In this document: positions 42,563-51,904 of the stretch, in pieces
Layout of the letters: each line of letters starts with the position of its first letter
Position numbering within the stretch: position 1 is the first letter of the stretch
Origin: Fimbriimonadaceae bacterium
GTDB taxonomy: Bacteria; Armatimonadota; Fimbriimonadia; Fimbriimonadales; Fimbriimonadaceae
Direction: 5' to 3'
Assembly: GCA_019454145.1 (NCBI GenBank)
Contig: CP075366.1
Span: 124,001 to 188,000, forward strand
DNA length: 64,000 nucleotides
Program-made: the position numbers and the translations under genes
Notes under the pieces: model-generated
Seen by the model: only the letters and a program-made list of their open reading frames with translations
What the model was told of the DNA's origin: nothing
Databases searched by the model: none

Positions 42563-45103
42563 TCAGTCATCTAAATCAAAACCAGTGATGTCAGAAAGGG
42601 TCAGCCCCCTAGCTTTTAATCCTTTAGCATGAGCACCTGCCCATTCCGAAGGGTATTGAGCGTTGCCCTTCATGGCGTGCCAAACAAATCGCGAAAGAGT
42701 GTCCATCTCATATTCCGTCTGAACCTCACGCTCTCTGAGATCGATTTTCTGCACTTCGCTCAAGAACTCCAATGCTTTGCTTGAAAGAGTCTCTTTCGAG
42801 TTGAATTCGCCTAGCGGCTGCTCTGGTTGGAGAGCATCGTAGGGCGCAATATCTGGGGTTGCATTGAAGCAATCCGTCATCAACGGGGCACCTGCATCTT
42901 TCTGGTTCATCGGAGAAATTCCAAAAATGCGGTTGATAGTATGGAGCACTGAAGTTTGATTGTAGAAGTTGCTCACCAATCCTCGACCTCGGGTGTACGG
43001 GCTGACGACAAGGCATACGGAGCGGTGACCATCTATGTGGTCGGTTCCCGCTTGTGGATCATCCTCGTTAATGAAAATTGCTGTATTGGGCCAAAACTGA
43101 GAGTGAGAAACCGCTTCTACTAACCGTCCGATCGCTAAGTCGTTATCCGCTAGATGGGCTGCCGGAGTCATTACGCCGCCCGTGTGATCTTGCGGAAGGT
43201 AGAGAATCATGAAGTTAGGCAATTCTCCCGCCTTCTCGAACTCTCTAAACTCGTCCATAAACCGATCCATGCGGAATTGATCAGGAATGTTCATGTTCCA
43301 GCCGGGATAGTTAGGGCAGGAATATCTGCGAAGATTGGCAATTTGGTTGTCTTGCTTGAATTCTAATTTTTCGCCTGCGATGTATTTCTCCCAGATCTGC
43401 TTGCCGTTCATAGGAGTTGCTGGTTCAGCGGAATCCATTTCTCCGTAATTGCGGAAGGTAAGACCAGCGGCGAGCACTCCATCCCAAATAAACCCAGAAC
43501 TGCTGTAGGTAATGGGGTCATTACCGAACGTGTATGAACGGGTGAATCCGCCGAACGCCCGGTTGAGATAAGGTGTTACGTTGCCTTCGGTCGCCCAAGA
43601 ATGACCGTCGGCACTCAGCACACCGTTGCAGTAGTAGTTGTCGAGCTGAACAAAATCCTGAGCCAATTGGCGATGGTTAGGGATGTGTTTGTCGGTGAAG
43701 ATATTAAGCGACGGCATTCCTTCACCTTTTGGCAAGTTGCCAAATAGCTGATCATACGTTCGGTTTTCTTTGATCACGTAGATCACGTGCTTGATCTTGG
43801 AAGGGTCGCCTAGTTTTGCTGGTACTGGAACTTCTGGTGTTGAAGAACTGCCATTGCGCTCAAGTGAAGCCAAGATTTGGGCTTGCTTAGCGAGCTTGCT
43901 AGCCGTCGCAGAGTATTCCTTTAACTCTTTTTCGCCAGGAATCTTGAGTGAAATCAGAGTTCCATTTTTCTCATGCGAGTTGTATGCTGGCTTGGTTTGA
44001 CCGTTAATCGGCCTTGCCCCGATTCCTTTATTATTAAGAATAAACAGGTTGCCTTTGTTAATGAGTAAGCCGTACGGATTCCAATCGGTAGGAATCTGAC
44101 CAACCATTCGCTTAGTTTTCAGATCAAAAACTCCAACTGCATTGTTTCCGGAGTTGGCGACATACAACTTATTGGCAGACGAATCTAAAGCGAGGGCACT
44201 CGGCATAGAACCGAACGGCAACTTGGAATCTGGTTTGCATTCAAATGACGTCTGAATTTTGTTGTTTTTAATGTCTAATACAGTGATCGAATCATTGTTA
44301 GCTTCGGCAATATAAGCTAGATTCTTTTTGGCGTCCACGGATATAGAGCAAGGCTGTAATCCTGTTCTGAGTTGCTTAATTGATTTGCCGGATTCTAAAT
44401 CAAGAATCGAAACAGAACCAGTGGCCGCGATGCCATCTTCTTCGATTTCGACTTCGGTGCCCGCACTGAGGGCGGTTTCCATACCCTCTTCAGGAATTGG
44501 GCCGCCTTGTTCGGTGACAATAATTTTGCCTTGATGAATGGCGATTCCGTAGGGTGCAACTCCAACCTGAGTGCGCCAAAGGGTCTTGTGGGTTTTTGTA
44601 TCAACACAAGCAACCTCGTTAGTTAAACTAAGAGCAACAATTGCTTTCGATCCATCTTCCGTGAAAGCAATACCGCAAGGGAAGGAGTTACCTTTTCCAT
44701 CTTTGCCGTGAAGAGTTATCGGATCCAAGCGCTTTGGCTCAGCCGTATTTGCAATATCGAAGATGTGTATTTGGTTTCCGGCCCCTGTAACCCATACCTG
44801 GTTTGTTTTGGGTTGTTGAGCGATTCCATACAGCGAAGCACCGCCGGGAAGATCGGTTGTCGCCAGTAGCTTATTAGTCGCGGCATCCACGGTATGAACA
44901 AACTTAAAGTCTTTTATTACGATCGTTTTGCCGTCAGCGGCAAGAATCATATCAACCGGGCGACCCGGGATTTCAAGTCGCTTTCCGGGAGATTCCAAAA
45001 AATATCCAGTCGGCAGAAGTGTTCCTTTTTCGTTGGAGCCAACTCGCTCGGTTGTGGCGCAGCCAACCAAGAAAAGGGGCAATAACATCAGCATCCGGCG
45101 CAT
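42563..45103 (-). CDS. Lipoprotein: YncE-like beta-propeller fused to phosphoesterase
   Basis: 846 residues. Lipobox VGC (LFLVGCATTE) then a seven-bladed YVTN-type propeller, with repeats such as AIHQGKIIVTEQGG, SVDAKKNLAYIAEANNDSITVLDI and ALDSSANKLYVANSGNNAVGVFDL. From about 430 a phosphoesterase domain of the alkaline-phosphatase superfamily begins: HVIYVIKENRTYDQLFGNLPKGEG (nucleophile Thr in ENRTYD), LSADGHSWATEGN, FINEDDPQAGTDHIDGHRSVCLVVSP. Comparable bifunctional YncE/alkaline-phosphatase proteins act on phosphate esters or phospholipids at the surface. Function of the propeller is unknown. It stands alone. Confidence 0.9.
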   Translation of the reverse strand: MRRMLMLLPLFLVGCATTERVGSNEKGTLLPTGYFLESPGKRLEIPGRPVDMILAADGKTIVIKDFKFVHTVDAATNKLLATTDLPGGASLYGIAQQPKTNQVWVTGAGNQIHIFDIANTAEPKRLDPITLHGKDGKGNSFPCGIAFTEDGSKAIVALSLTNEVACVDTKTHKTLWRTQVGVAPYGIAIHQGKIIVTEQGGPIPEEGMETALSAGTEVEIEEDGIAATGSVSILDLESGKSIKQLRTGLQPCSISVDAKKNLAYIAEANNDSITVLDIKNNKIQTSFECKPDSKLPFGSMPSALALDSSANKLYVANSGNNAVGVFDLKTKRMVGQIPTDWNPYGLLINKGNLFILNNKGIGARPINGQTKPAYNSHEKNGTLISLKIPGEKELKEYSATASKLAKQAQILASLERNGSSSTPEVPVPAKLGDPSKIKHVIYVIKENRTYDQLFGNLPKGEGMPSLNIFTDKHIPNHRQLAQDFVQLDNYYCNGVLSADGHSWATEGNVTPYLNRAFGGFTRSYTFGNDPITYSSSGFIWDGVLAAGLTFRNYGEMDSAEPATPMNGKQIWEKYIAGEKLEFKQDNQIANLRRYSCPNYPGWNMNIPDQFRMDRFMDEFREFEKAGELPNFMILYLPQDHTGGVMTPAAHLADNDLAIGRLVEAVSHSQFWPNTAIFINEDDPQAGTDHIDGHRSVCLVVSPYTRGRGLVSNFYNQTSVLHTINRIFGISPMNQKDAGAPLMTDCFNATPDIAPYDALQPEQPLGEFNSKETLSSKALEFLSEVQKIDLREREVQTEYEMDTLSRFVWHAMKGNAQYPSEWAGAHAKGLKARGLTLSDITGFDLDD

Positions 45104-45131
45104 ACACCTAATTTAGCTGATATCAATAGAA

Positions 45132-45158
45132 AAAGCCCAGATGTTTAGTCTGGGCTTA
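45132..45158 (-). terminator. Intrinsic terminator
   Basis: AAGCCCAGA / TCTGGGCTT on the minus strand with a short loop and TTTTTC, at the end of the protease gene at 45183. Confidence 0.82.
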
Positions 45159-45182
45159 ACCTTGGTCTAACTTTGCTGGCGA

Positions 45183-46364
45183 TTACTTGTGAATCTGATT
45201 CACCATCACCGAGCGTTCTAGTTCAAATCGCTCAAGCAATCCGTTTCGAGAAACCGAAATCTTTACGGTTGTTCCGGGCTTGCCAGATAGCTTATCGCGG
45301 AGAGTGTAAGGATTCATGTTTTCAATGACTTCACCTTCTAAACCGATCAGGAAGTCTCCGGCTTTGACTCCAGCTTTTGCGGCTGGACTTCCCGGAGTAA
45401 CGTTGTAGATCAACATTCGCTTGTCTCGTGGACTGTAGAACGCACTAATTCCAACTTCACCTTCTGGGTCATCGCTGACTTTGCCCGTCCAGTTTTCAAG
45501 CATGACAACCCTTCGATCCATGTCTACGGTGATGTTAAAGTTTTTGAGGAATCCGAACCCAACGGTTCCATCACCTTCAGCCGAGCTTGATGGTCGGTCA
45601 ATGATGTTCCAAACTGCGCTAGGAACGGGGACACCAAAGATGCTCACATCTTTCATTTCAATGTCCCAACTCTTTACTGGCCCTGATGCAACCCAACTTT
45701 GCTTGGGATAGTTTGGCTCAACCCCAGTTTTCCAGAGTCCAATTCGCTCAAGAGTATCTTTGTGAGTTGTGCTGTAGAAAGCATTTCCAGTATCCAACGC
45801 GAGGTGCATTTTCTCGCCGTTATGGGCGACAACACTCATTTCCATTGAGTTGTTGCCAAACGGCAAAAGCTTAACAACGTGTTTGCCTTCTTGACCTTTG
45901 AACTTATTGATGTCATAGGATTGCGGATAAAAAACAAATTTCTTCTTTTCAAAATTGATTTGGAAGACCTTATGAGCAACCACTTCCAGCCCCATGATTC
46001 CATCACAGTGGGTTCCATAGCTAAGAGTGTAGTTTTCATCTGGCATTTGCACAACGGTCATGCCATTTGTATCAAAAGTGACCGATCCCATTTTGAGGCT
46101 TTTGATTGGGACAGTTGGAGCTTCAAAAGTGCCGACAAAGTCTTGGAGAGTCATGGTTCCAGTCGGCTTGCCAATGTTGACGCTTTGGTTCATAACGTAT
46201 GAACCGGAAAATCCCGTATCGAACATACATGAAACATTCCGACCGTTCACCTGCGAATCAACAATGATCGCGTGATCCGTGACCTTGAAGGGCCATTCTG
46301 ATTCGGCTTGAATCGCTGTATTGGTCGCCAATAACGGCAATGCGGCTAATGCAATCGTGATCAT
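45183..46364 (-). CDS. Secreted retropepsin-like aspartyl protease with PDZ domain
   Basis: 393 residues. Signal peptide (LAALPLLATNTAIQA). Two aspartyl-protease half-sites are visible: SCMFDTGFSGSYVM (about 48) and HLALDTGNAFYSTTH (about 190), each with the DTG catalytic triad, as in pepsin-like proteins rather than a single retropepsin monomer. After the protease part comes a PDZ domain (VTPGSPAAKAGVKAGDFLIGLEGEVIENM...GTTVKISVSRNG). Similar aspartyl-protease/PDZ proteins occur in other bacteria; substrate unknown. Likely exported to envelope or outside. Terminator follows. Confidence 0.85.
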   Translation of the reverse strand: MITIALAALPLLATNTAIQAESEWPFKVTDHAIIVDSQVNGRNVSCMFDTGFSGSYVMNQSVNIGKPTGTMTLQDFVGTFEAPTVPIKSLKMGSVTFDTNGMTVVQMPDENYTLSYGTHCDGIMGLEVVAHKVFQINFEKKKFVFYPQSYDINKFKGQEGKHVVKLLPFGNNSMEMSVVAHNGEKMHLALDTGNAFYSTTHKDTLERIGLWKTGVEPNYPKQSWVASGPVKSWDIEMKDVSIFGVPVPSAVWNIIDRPSSSAEGDGTVGFGFLKNFNITVDMDRRVVMLENWTGKVSDDPEGEVGISAFYSPRDKRMLIYNVTPGSPAAKAGVKAGDFLIGLEGEVIENMNPYTLRDKLSGKPGTTVKISVSRNGLLERFELERSVMVNQIHK

Positions 46365-46475
46365 ATTTTTAGTGGCTCTATATTACATCAACGTTTAATT
46401 GGGATGACAGTTGCAGTGAGATTCCGGCTTTTATGCCGGATATAGGCCATTTCGAGTTCGGTACACTTACTGGCA

Positions 46476-48233
46476 ATGGTTGGGTTGCTTGCGGCGAGCG
46501 TATTAGTTGCCGGCTTGTTTGGGCAACCAGCAAAGCCAGACCCAGTTGTCATCCCTTATCCGATGGAGATGACAAAAAAAACCGGCGAATTCGAAATTCT
46601 GCCCTCCACGCAAATCGTCGCGACGGGCGAAGCATTGGAGGTAGCTAATAACTTTGCGACTTATGCCCGAATTCCAACGGGATACCCGCTTTCGATACGA
46701 CCAACAAAACCTACCAAAGATTACATAGAGTTTGAAGTAAAAGACGAACTGAAATGGCTTGGCCCAGAAGGGTATCGAATCAACATTCGCGATACATTTA
46801 TCAGCATTCGATCTGCCACACCTCAAGGATTATTTTACGGAGTGCAGTCATTACGCCAGTTGCTTCCACATAGCATTGAAAGCAAAGAACCAGTCTTTAC
46901 CAATTGGAAGGTTCCGGGATTAGATATCACCGATATGCCGAGGTTCAGTTGGCGCGGGTTGATGCTCGACGAAAGCCGCCATTTTTTTGGACAGGAAAAA
47001 GTAAAAAAGTTAATCGATACTTTAGCTTTGTATAAGATCAACCGCTTTCATTGGCACCTGGTTGATGATGGGGGCTGGCGGGTCGAAATAAAGAAGTATC
47101 CGGATCTGACTAAAATCGGGGCTTGGCGAGCGGGAGACGGGCGCGGATGGAGCAATTCCGACATATTTTTCCATCCGAATGACGGGATTGTTGAAGTCTA
47201 CGGCGGATTCTATACGCAGGATCAGGTTCGTGATATTGTTGCGTACGCCGCAGAGCGAAATGTTGAAATCGTCCCGGAGATCGAAATGCCAGGTCATAGC
47301 TTGCCAGCGTTGTGGGTGAATCGCGAACTAGCTTGTGACGATGCTACGCTTAACAAATTACTGCCGAACCTACCGTATCAATTCGCCAACGTTTACTGCG
47401 CTGGCAATGAAAAAACTTACGAATTTTTAGAAGGCGTATTAGATGAAATCTGCGAGCTGTTCCCCGGGAAATATGTCCATATTGGCGGTGACGAAGTTGA
47501 TCAAAGAGCTTGGCAAACTTGTACAAAATGCGTTGACCGCCGCATAAAAGAGAGGCTCAATGGCACCGACGAGTTGCAAGCGTATTTTATTTCCCGTATG
47601 GCGAGTTATCTTAAAAACAAGGGCAAAGTCGCCATAGGTTGGGATGAAATTTTGGATGGCGGCAAATTAAAAGATGCCGCCGTGATGAGTTGGCGCGGAA
47701 CTGAGGGTGGTGCCAAAGCAATCAATCAAGGATTTGCCGCTGTGATGTCACCCACTAGCTACTGTTACTTTGATTACAGCTACGCGACTACTCCAGTTGA
47801 AAAGGTGTACGGATTCGACCCAATGCCGCCGAAGCTGACCATTCCTCAGCAAGCCCTACTCCTAGGAGCCCAAGGAAACGTCTGGACGGAGCGAATGGAG
47901 AGCTTCGACAGGGTCGAAGAAATGGTCTTTCCGCGTTTGCTTGCGCTCAGCGAAGCGTTGTGGACGCCAGCAAAGCAGAAGAACTTTGCTCGGTTTCAAA
48001 AAAATCTTCCTCAAGCACAGAACCGACTTGAAGCATTAGGTGTGAACTACCATGGCAAAGATGACGAAAGACGGGACGGCTTGATCGGCTCACGGCTTCT
48101 CACTTTTGGCGGCCCACCTAGTGGCGAATCAAGCAAACTTGCTACGTTTTTTGCCGTATTAGCCGGTTTGTTCTTTGGCGGTCATAAGTGGTCAAACAAA
48201 AACCGGGAAGCTTCTCTGCTTGCCAGCGGGTAG
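46476..48233 (+). CDS. GH20 beta-N-acetylhexosaminidase with C-terminal membrane helix
   Basis: 585 residues. Removes terminal GlcNAc/GalNAc from chitin oligosaccharides or glycoproteins by substrate-assisted catalysis. Signal peptide (VGLLAASVLVAGLFGQPA), an N-terminal GH20b domain (VIPYPMEMTKKTGEFEILPSTQIVATG), then the (beta/alpha)8 barrel: SWRGLMLDESRHFFGQEKVKK, FHWHLVDDGGWRVEIKKYP and the catalytic Asp-Glu pair in VHIGGDEVDQRAW. Near the end a hydrophobic segment ATFFAVLAGLFFGGHKW followed by a short charged tail could anchor it in the envelope. The DUF2779 gene starts 9 bases later. The sugar ABC importer lies elsewhere in the window. Confidence 0.92.
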   Translation: MVGLLAASVLVAGLFGQPAKPDPVVIPYPMEMTKKTGEFEILPSTQIVATGEALEVANNFATYARIPTGYPLSIRPTKPTKDYIEFEVKDELKWLGPEGYRINIRDTFISIRSATPQGLFYGVQSLRQLLPHSIESKEPVFTNWKVPGLDITDMPRFSWRGLMLDESRHFFGQEKVKKLIDTLALYKINRFHWHLVDDGGWRVEIKKYPDLTKIGAWRAGDGRGWSNSDIFFHPNDGIVEVYGGFYTQDQVRDIVAYAAERNVEIVPEIEMPGHSLPALWVNRELACDDATLNKLLPNLPYQFANVYCAGNEKTYEFLEGVLDEICELFPGKYVHIGGDEVDQRAWQTCTKCVDRRIKERLNGTDELQAYFISRMASYLKNKGKVAIGWDEILDGGKLKDAAVMSWRGTEGGAKAINQGFAAVMSPTSYCYFDYSYATTPVEKVYGFDPMPPKLTIPQQALLLGAQGNVWTERMESFDRVEEMVFPRLLALSEALWTPAKQKNFARFQKNLPQAQNRLEALGVNYHGKDDERRDGLIGSRLLTFGGPPSGESSKLATFFAVLAGLFFGGHKWSNKNREASLLASG

Positions 48234-48242
48234 ATTCCACCT

Positions 48243-49718
48243 GTGAACTCCGCCTGGCGCACGTTATCCAAATCAGCATATAAGGATGGGCGAAAGTGTG
48301 CCAAACGGTTGTATCTGCGGTGGCATGAGCCGCAACTGCGTGCCTTGGACGAAGGCATGGAGATGCGGGCTGAACTTGGCAGGCAAGTCGGCGAACTAGC
48401 TCGAGGTTTGAACCCAGGTGGCGAAATCGTCGAAGCCAGATCACTTGAAGAACGGGCTGACATAACGCAACAGTTGATTCGCGAAGGGCACTCCATCATT
48501 TATGAAGCTGCGTTTCTAGCCGATGACCTCTTCGCTCAAGTTGATATTTTGTTCCGAGTTGCCGATGGCTGGGTAATCCGAGAAGTGAAGTCTTCGAAAA
48601 CCGTGAGCGACGACCACTTGTTTGATGTAGCGTTTCAGGTGCTGGTGGCCGAAAAAAGTGGGCTAGAAATCTCGTCGGCTCAAATTGCGACTATATCCCG
48701 AGAAGCACCTATGATCGAAAGTGCCGCAGTTTCGCAACTGTTTTCGATTACTGATTCAACCGAAAAAGTCCGAGAACTGATTCCGCAAGTCGAATCTGAA
48801 ATCGAAGGACTAAAAAATCAGATTGAGTCAGGTCAGGCGGTTCAAATCCTTGCAGGGAAACATTGTGATTCTGATTGCCCCTTCACAAACCACTGCTTTG
48901 CGGGGTTTGAGGATGACGATTTAATGTTCGTTCCGGGCATTGTAAAAAAGCGATTCGACGATTTACAGTCGCGAGGCATTCGCCGCCTCAGCGACCTGCC
49001 TACCGATGAAACTTTGCCGCCAACGAGTGAGTTCGTACGCAACGCATTCGCAAGTGGAGAAGTGCCTTGGGTCAGCCGGAACTTAAAACAAGAACTAGAG
49101 CGGATTAAGTTCCCAGCCGTGTTTTTAGATTTTGAGACGGCTCGGCCGATGTTTCCGCTTGATCCCGGATTCAAAGGCGGGGAACTGATCGTATTCCAAT
49201 GGAGTGCTCACGTTCTCAGCGAACCGGGCGGGCACTTAGCCCACTTTGAATACATAGATTTAGAGAGCGCCAATCCTCACCCACGGTGTGTGGATGAACT
49301 CAATGTCGTACTCGCTGGCGCGGGAAGTGTAGTTCACTATTCTGGGTTTGAACGCACAGTTTTGCGAGAACTCGATAAGCGAGGAGTTTTCGGTGCAAAA
49401 GAACTTCTGAGTCGTTTTGAAGAATGCGCCGTAGATTTGCAGGATTACTTTAAGCAGCAGGTTTATCATCCCGCCTTTCGGGGAAAGAGCTCAATTAAGG
49501 TGGTTTTGCCGATCATGGTGCCGGGGCTCAGCTACGACGACTTGGAAGTCAAAGGTGGCGGAGTCGCCGAAATGAGCTATATCCTGGCCCGGCAGGGAGT
49601 ATTGCAAGGCGATGAATTGGCGAAACGCCGCAAAGCATTACTTGAATACTGTAAACGCGACACCCTTGCTATGGTGAAGTTGTATGAAGTTCTCTTAGAA
49701 CTCGCGTATAGAAACTAA
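48243..49718 (+). CDS. DUF2779-family protein with PD-(D/E)xK-like nuclease region
   Basis: 491 residues, GTG start. N-terminal: SAYKDGRKCAKRLYLRWHEP (family start 'LSKSxxxxxxxCPKRLyL'), then DILFRVADGWVIREVKSSKTVSDDHLFDVAFQ: a PD-(D/E)xK-like core (D...E-V-K) resembling Cas4/RecB nucleases, with Cys near the start (C19) and CDSDCPFTNHC later, consistent with an Fe-S cluster. The C-terminal half is DUF2779: VFLDFETARPMFPLDPGFKGGELIVFQW and KYLxxCxxDT-like LEYCKRDTLAMVKLYEVL (exonuclease-like DEDD fold). No CRISPR array or cas genes are nearby. Its stop interlocks with peptidase E (CTAA). Confidence 0.82.
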   Translation: MNSAWRTLSKSAYKDGRKCAKRLYLRWHEPQLRALDEGMEMRAELGRQVGELARGLNPGGEIVEARSLEERADITQQLIREGHSIIYEAAFLADDLFAQVDILFRVADGWVIREVKSSKTVSDDHLFDVAFQVLVAEKSGLEISSAQIATISREAPMIESAAVSQLFSITDSTEKVRELIPQVESEIEGLKNQIESGQAVQILAGKHCDSDCPFTNHCFAGFEDDDLMFVPGIVKKRFDDLQSRGIRRLSDLPTDETLPPTSEFVRNAFASGEVPWVSRNLKQELERIKFPAVFLDFETARPMFPLDPGFKGGELIVFQWSAHVLSEPGGHLAHFEYIDLESANPHPRCVDELNVVLAGAGSVVHYSGFERTVLRELDKRGVFGAKELLSRFEECAVDLQDYFKQQVYHPAFRGKSSIKVVLPIMVPGLSYDDLEVKGGGVAEMSYILARQGVLQGDELAKRRKALLEYCKRDTLAMVKLYEVLLELAYRN

Positions 49719-50407
49719 CTAATCACCTGACTGGCGATCTTTTCGTGGTATCCATCTCGATCAACCCAATATGCAGTTGCGTCGGGCCTAGTAGAAATCA
49801 CGCATTTAAGTTCCAGATTTTCAAAGTGGCAACCAGCCCCACCATCGCAAGCCAGAGTTCGGCCCATTTCACCAGCATCTATCATTCGGCGGAGAGTGGG
49901 GTGTCGCGATTCTTCTTCGTCGTAATGCGGGCAAAAATCGAACGGCAGCCAACCCATACCGGGCGTAACGCTGAGCTCGCCAAAAAACGAATCAGTGCTG
50001 CATCGTTCAAACCAGCAGTTGGCCCCGGCAGAGGTTCCGGCAAGGGGAATACCTTGCTCCCAGGCTTTGCGGAGGATGGAATCCAATCCCCAGGCACGCC
50101 ACAAAACAAGCATATTGAAAGTGCTACCACCACTTACGTAAATCACGTCTTGGTTGAGTAGATAGTCTTCCAAATCTGCACTCGGCGGACGGAACAATTC
50201 GCACAACGACGGCTGGCATTCCAGCGATTCGACAGCCTTATTGAACCGAGCAATCCTCAAAAGCGAATCGCCAGTTGCGGTTGGAATTAAGCAGATTTTT
50301 GGATTAGATTTGTTTGCTAAGCTCAGAACGTACCGATCCAGGGCAGAGCGGTGGGGTTGGTCGGAATCGAATGCGCCGCCGCCAATGGCAAAAATTGTTC
50401 TGGTCAT
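49715..50407 (-). CDS. Peptidase E (S51 family)
   Basis: 230 residues. Class I glutamine-amidotransferase-like fold serine peptidase acting on Asp-X dipeptides or, in related forms, cyanophycin: catalytic Ser in GTSAGAN, SGGSTFNML and ICLIPTATG blocks, and a His/Asp acid pair further on (FCPHYDEE). ACDGGAGCHFEN follows. No signal peptide. Cyanophycinase cannot be excluded. Stop interlocks with the DUF2779 gene. Confidence 0.88.
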   Translation of the reverse strand: MTRTIFAIGGGAFDSDQPHRSALDRYVLSLANKSNPKICLIPTATGDSLLRIARFNKAVESLECQPSLCELFRPPSADLEDYLLNQDVIYVSGGSTFNMLVLWRAWGLDSILRKAWEQGIPLAGTSAGANCWFERCSTDSFFGELSVTPGMGWLPFDFCPHYDEEESRHPTLRRMIDAGEMGRTLACDGGAGCHFENLELKCVISTRPDATAYWVDRDGYHEKIASQVIS

Positions 50408-50430
50408 ATCCCGAACAACGTTTTACCGCT

Positions 50431-51159
50431 TTAGTGGTCGTGATGATCGTGATCTTCGCCTTCGTTGGGGGTGATTGCAATATGAATATTGAACTTCGCT
50501 TCTAATTCACCCACTTTTGAACCAGCCAAAGGCGTGAACGGCGTAATCACCGATTTTCGCGCCGCTTCATCGCGGATGCCAAGTAACACTCCGTCTCGGT
50601 CGTTTTGTTTTTCACCCGCAACATAAAGCTGGGTCGTTAATAGGTGCTGGTCGCCTTTCTTGACCATCACATGGATGTGTGGAGTTCGCCCTGGATACGA
50701 GACTGGCTTGATGGTGCGGAATCTGTATGCACCAGTGGAGTCAGTTTCAAATCGCCCGAATCCTTGGAAGTTCTTATCGCGCTTTTCGTATCCATCCGAT
50801 CCTGTGTGGATATAAACCGCGTTGTTATCAACCTGCCAAATCTCAATGGTGGCGTTGCGGATTGGGTTGCCGCTTAGGTCGAGAATCCGACCAGATAGAT
50901 GGGTCACCACGCCAAGAGCGGGAGTCGCGTTGCCTCTGATGATCACTAGGTCGTTGTCTGTATCTAGGGGCATTTTGTTAGGATAAAACGGCCCTTCGGT
51001 TTGAGATGGAGTTCGGATAAGTTCCTGCGCAAAATCACCGTCCGCGATAAACCGCAATGCTTCTTGAGAGAACACCGAGAGTCCGGTAAAGTTCGCCGCT
51101 CCCATAGTGAGTTCTCGCAAAAATGTGCGCCGATTGTAACGAGAAGTGAAGAACTCCAT
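50431..51159 (-). CDS. Intradiol ring-cleavage dioxygenase-like protein, Tat-exported
   Basis: 242 residues. The N-terminus NRRTFLRELTMGAANFTGLSV has a twin-arginine pattern, suggesting export. Fold of protocatechuate 3,4-dioxygenase beta: SQTEGPFYPNKMP, LSGRILDLSGNPIRNATIEIWQVDNNAVYIHTG, AYRFRTIKPVSYPGRTPHIHVMVKKG; iron ligands Tyr (in NAVYIH and in KPVSYPGR) and two His (TPHIHV). A His/Asp-rich tail (GEDHDHHDH) follows. Aromatic-ring dioxygenase activity on an extracellular phenol is plausible but untested. It is divergent from the SanA/YdcF-like gene, 142 bases away. Confidence 0.88.
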   Translation of the reverse strand: MEFFTSRYNRRTFLRELTMGAANFTGLSVFSQEALRFIADGDFAQELIRTPSQTEGPFYPNKMPLDTDNDLVIIRGNATPALGVVTHLSGRILDLSGNPIRNATIEIWQVDNNAVYIHTGSDGYEKRDKNFQGFGRFETDSTGAYRFRTIKPVSYPGRTPHIHVMVKKGDQHLLTTQLYVAGEKQNDRDGVLLGIRDEAARKSVITPFTPLAGSKVGELEAKFNIHIAITPNEGEDHDHHDH

Positions 51160-51301
51160 GATCAGTAGTTTGCAACAGGTTGGTGAGAATTGTATGAGGA
51201 AATGGGGGAATCAGGCAGTGACCGCAGGGTCTAGTAGAATTTCTTCGCCGCAAATGATTGTTTTGGGAGTGATGAAGGGGATGAGGAAAGGTATCAAGCG
51301 G

Positions 51302-51904
51302 ATGAAACGCTGGCGCTGGTTCCGAATTCTCTGTACACTTACCTTGTTAGCCAGCGTAGGATTTGGGGTTTTGCTGGGTGATATATATCTATTCGCAAAG
51401 AATCGTAGTGCCTCCAATGCCGATGCGGCAATCGTTTTAGGTGCCGCTGCCTGGGGGCCAAAACCCAGCCCCGTATTCCGAGAAAGGTTAAACGAAGCGG
51501 TTAAGTTGTATCAGGATGGGAGGATTAAGTCCGTAGTTGTCACAGGGGGAGTTGGCCGGTTAGGCGGGCCAAGCGAATCTAGCGTGGGTAAGGATTATCT
51601 AAAAGACCGCGGTATTCCTGCAAAAAAGATTTTTACCGAAGAGGGCAGCCGCACCACTTGGGAAAACCTAGTGAACGCCAAAAAAGTCTGCAAACAGCAC
51701 GACATTAATTCCACGTTGATTGTCTCTGATCCTCTTCACATGCGTCGAGCAATAGCGATGGCCCATGGTGTTGGCTTAGATGCAAAAAGCTACCCGACGA
51801 GCACAAGCTTGTACACGGGTGGCAAGAAAACAGTTCAGTTTTGGCTCCGCGAAGCCTGGTATCTGGCGGGATATTGGCTCAGTTTCCGCTGGACAAGAGC
51901 TTAA
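51302..51904 (+). CDS. SanA/YdcF-like (DUF218) membrane protein
   Basis: 200 residues from the ATG with AGGAAAGG about ten bases upstream; upstream in-frame starts (51281, 51272, 51254) lack such a site. One N-terminal transmembrane helix (FRILCTLTLLASVGFGVLLG), then the DUF218 domain: DAAIVLGAAAWGPKPSPVFRERLNEAVKLYQDGRIKSVVVTGG, SESSVGKDYL, EGSRTTWENLVNAKKV and LIVSDPLHMRRAIAMAHGVGL. SanA/ElyC/YdcF proteins affect envelope integrity or vancomycin sensitivity; the reaction is unknown. Ends directly at the stop of the convergent gene. Confidence 0.85.
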   Translation: MKRWRWFRILCTLTLLASVGFGVLLGDIYLFAKNRSASNADAAIVLGAAAWGPKPSPVFRERLNEAVKLYQDGRIKSVVVTGGVGRLGGPSESSVGKDYLKDRGIPAKKIFTEEGSRTTWENLVNAKKVCKQHDINSTLIVSDPLHMRRAIAMAHGVGLDAKSYPTSTSLYTGGKKTVQFWLREAWYLAGYWLSFRWTRA

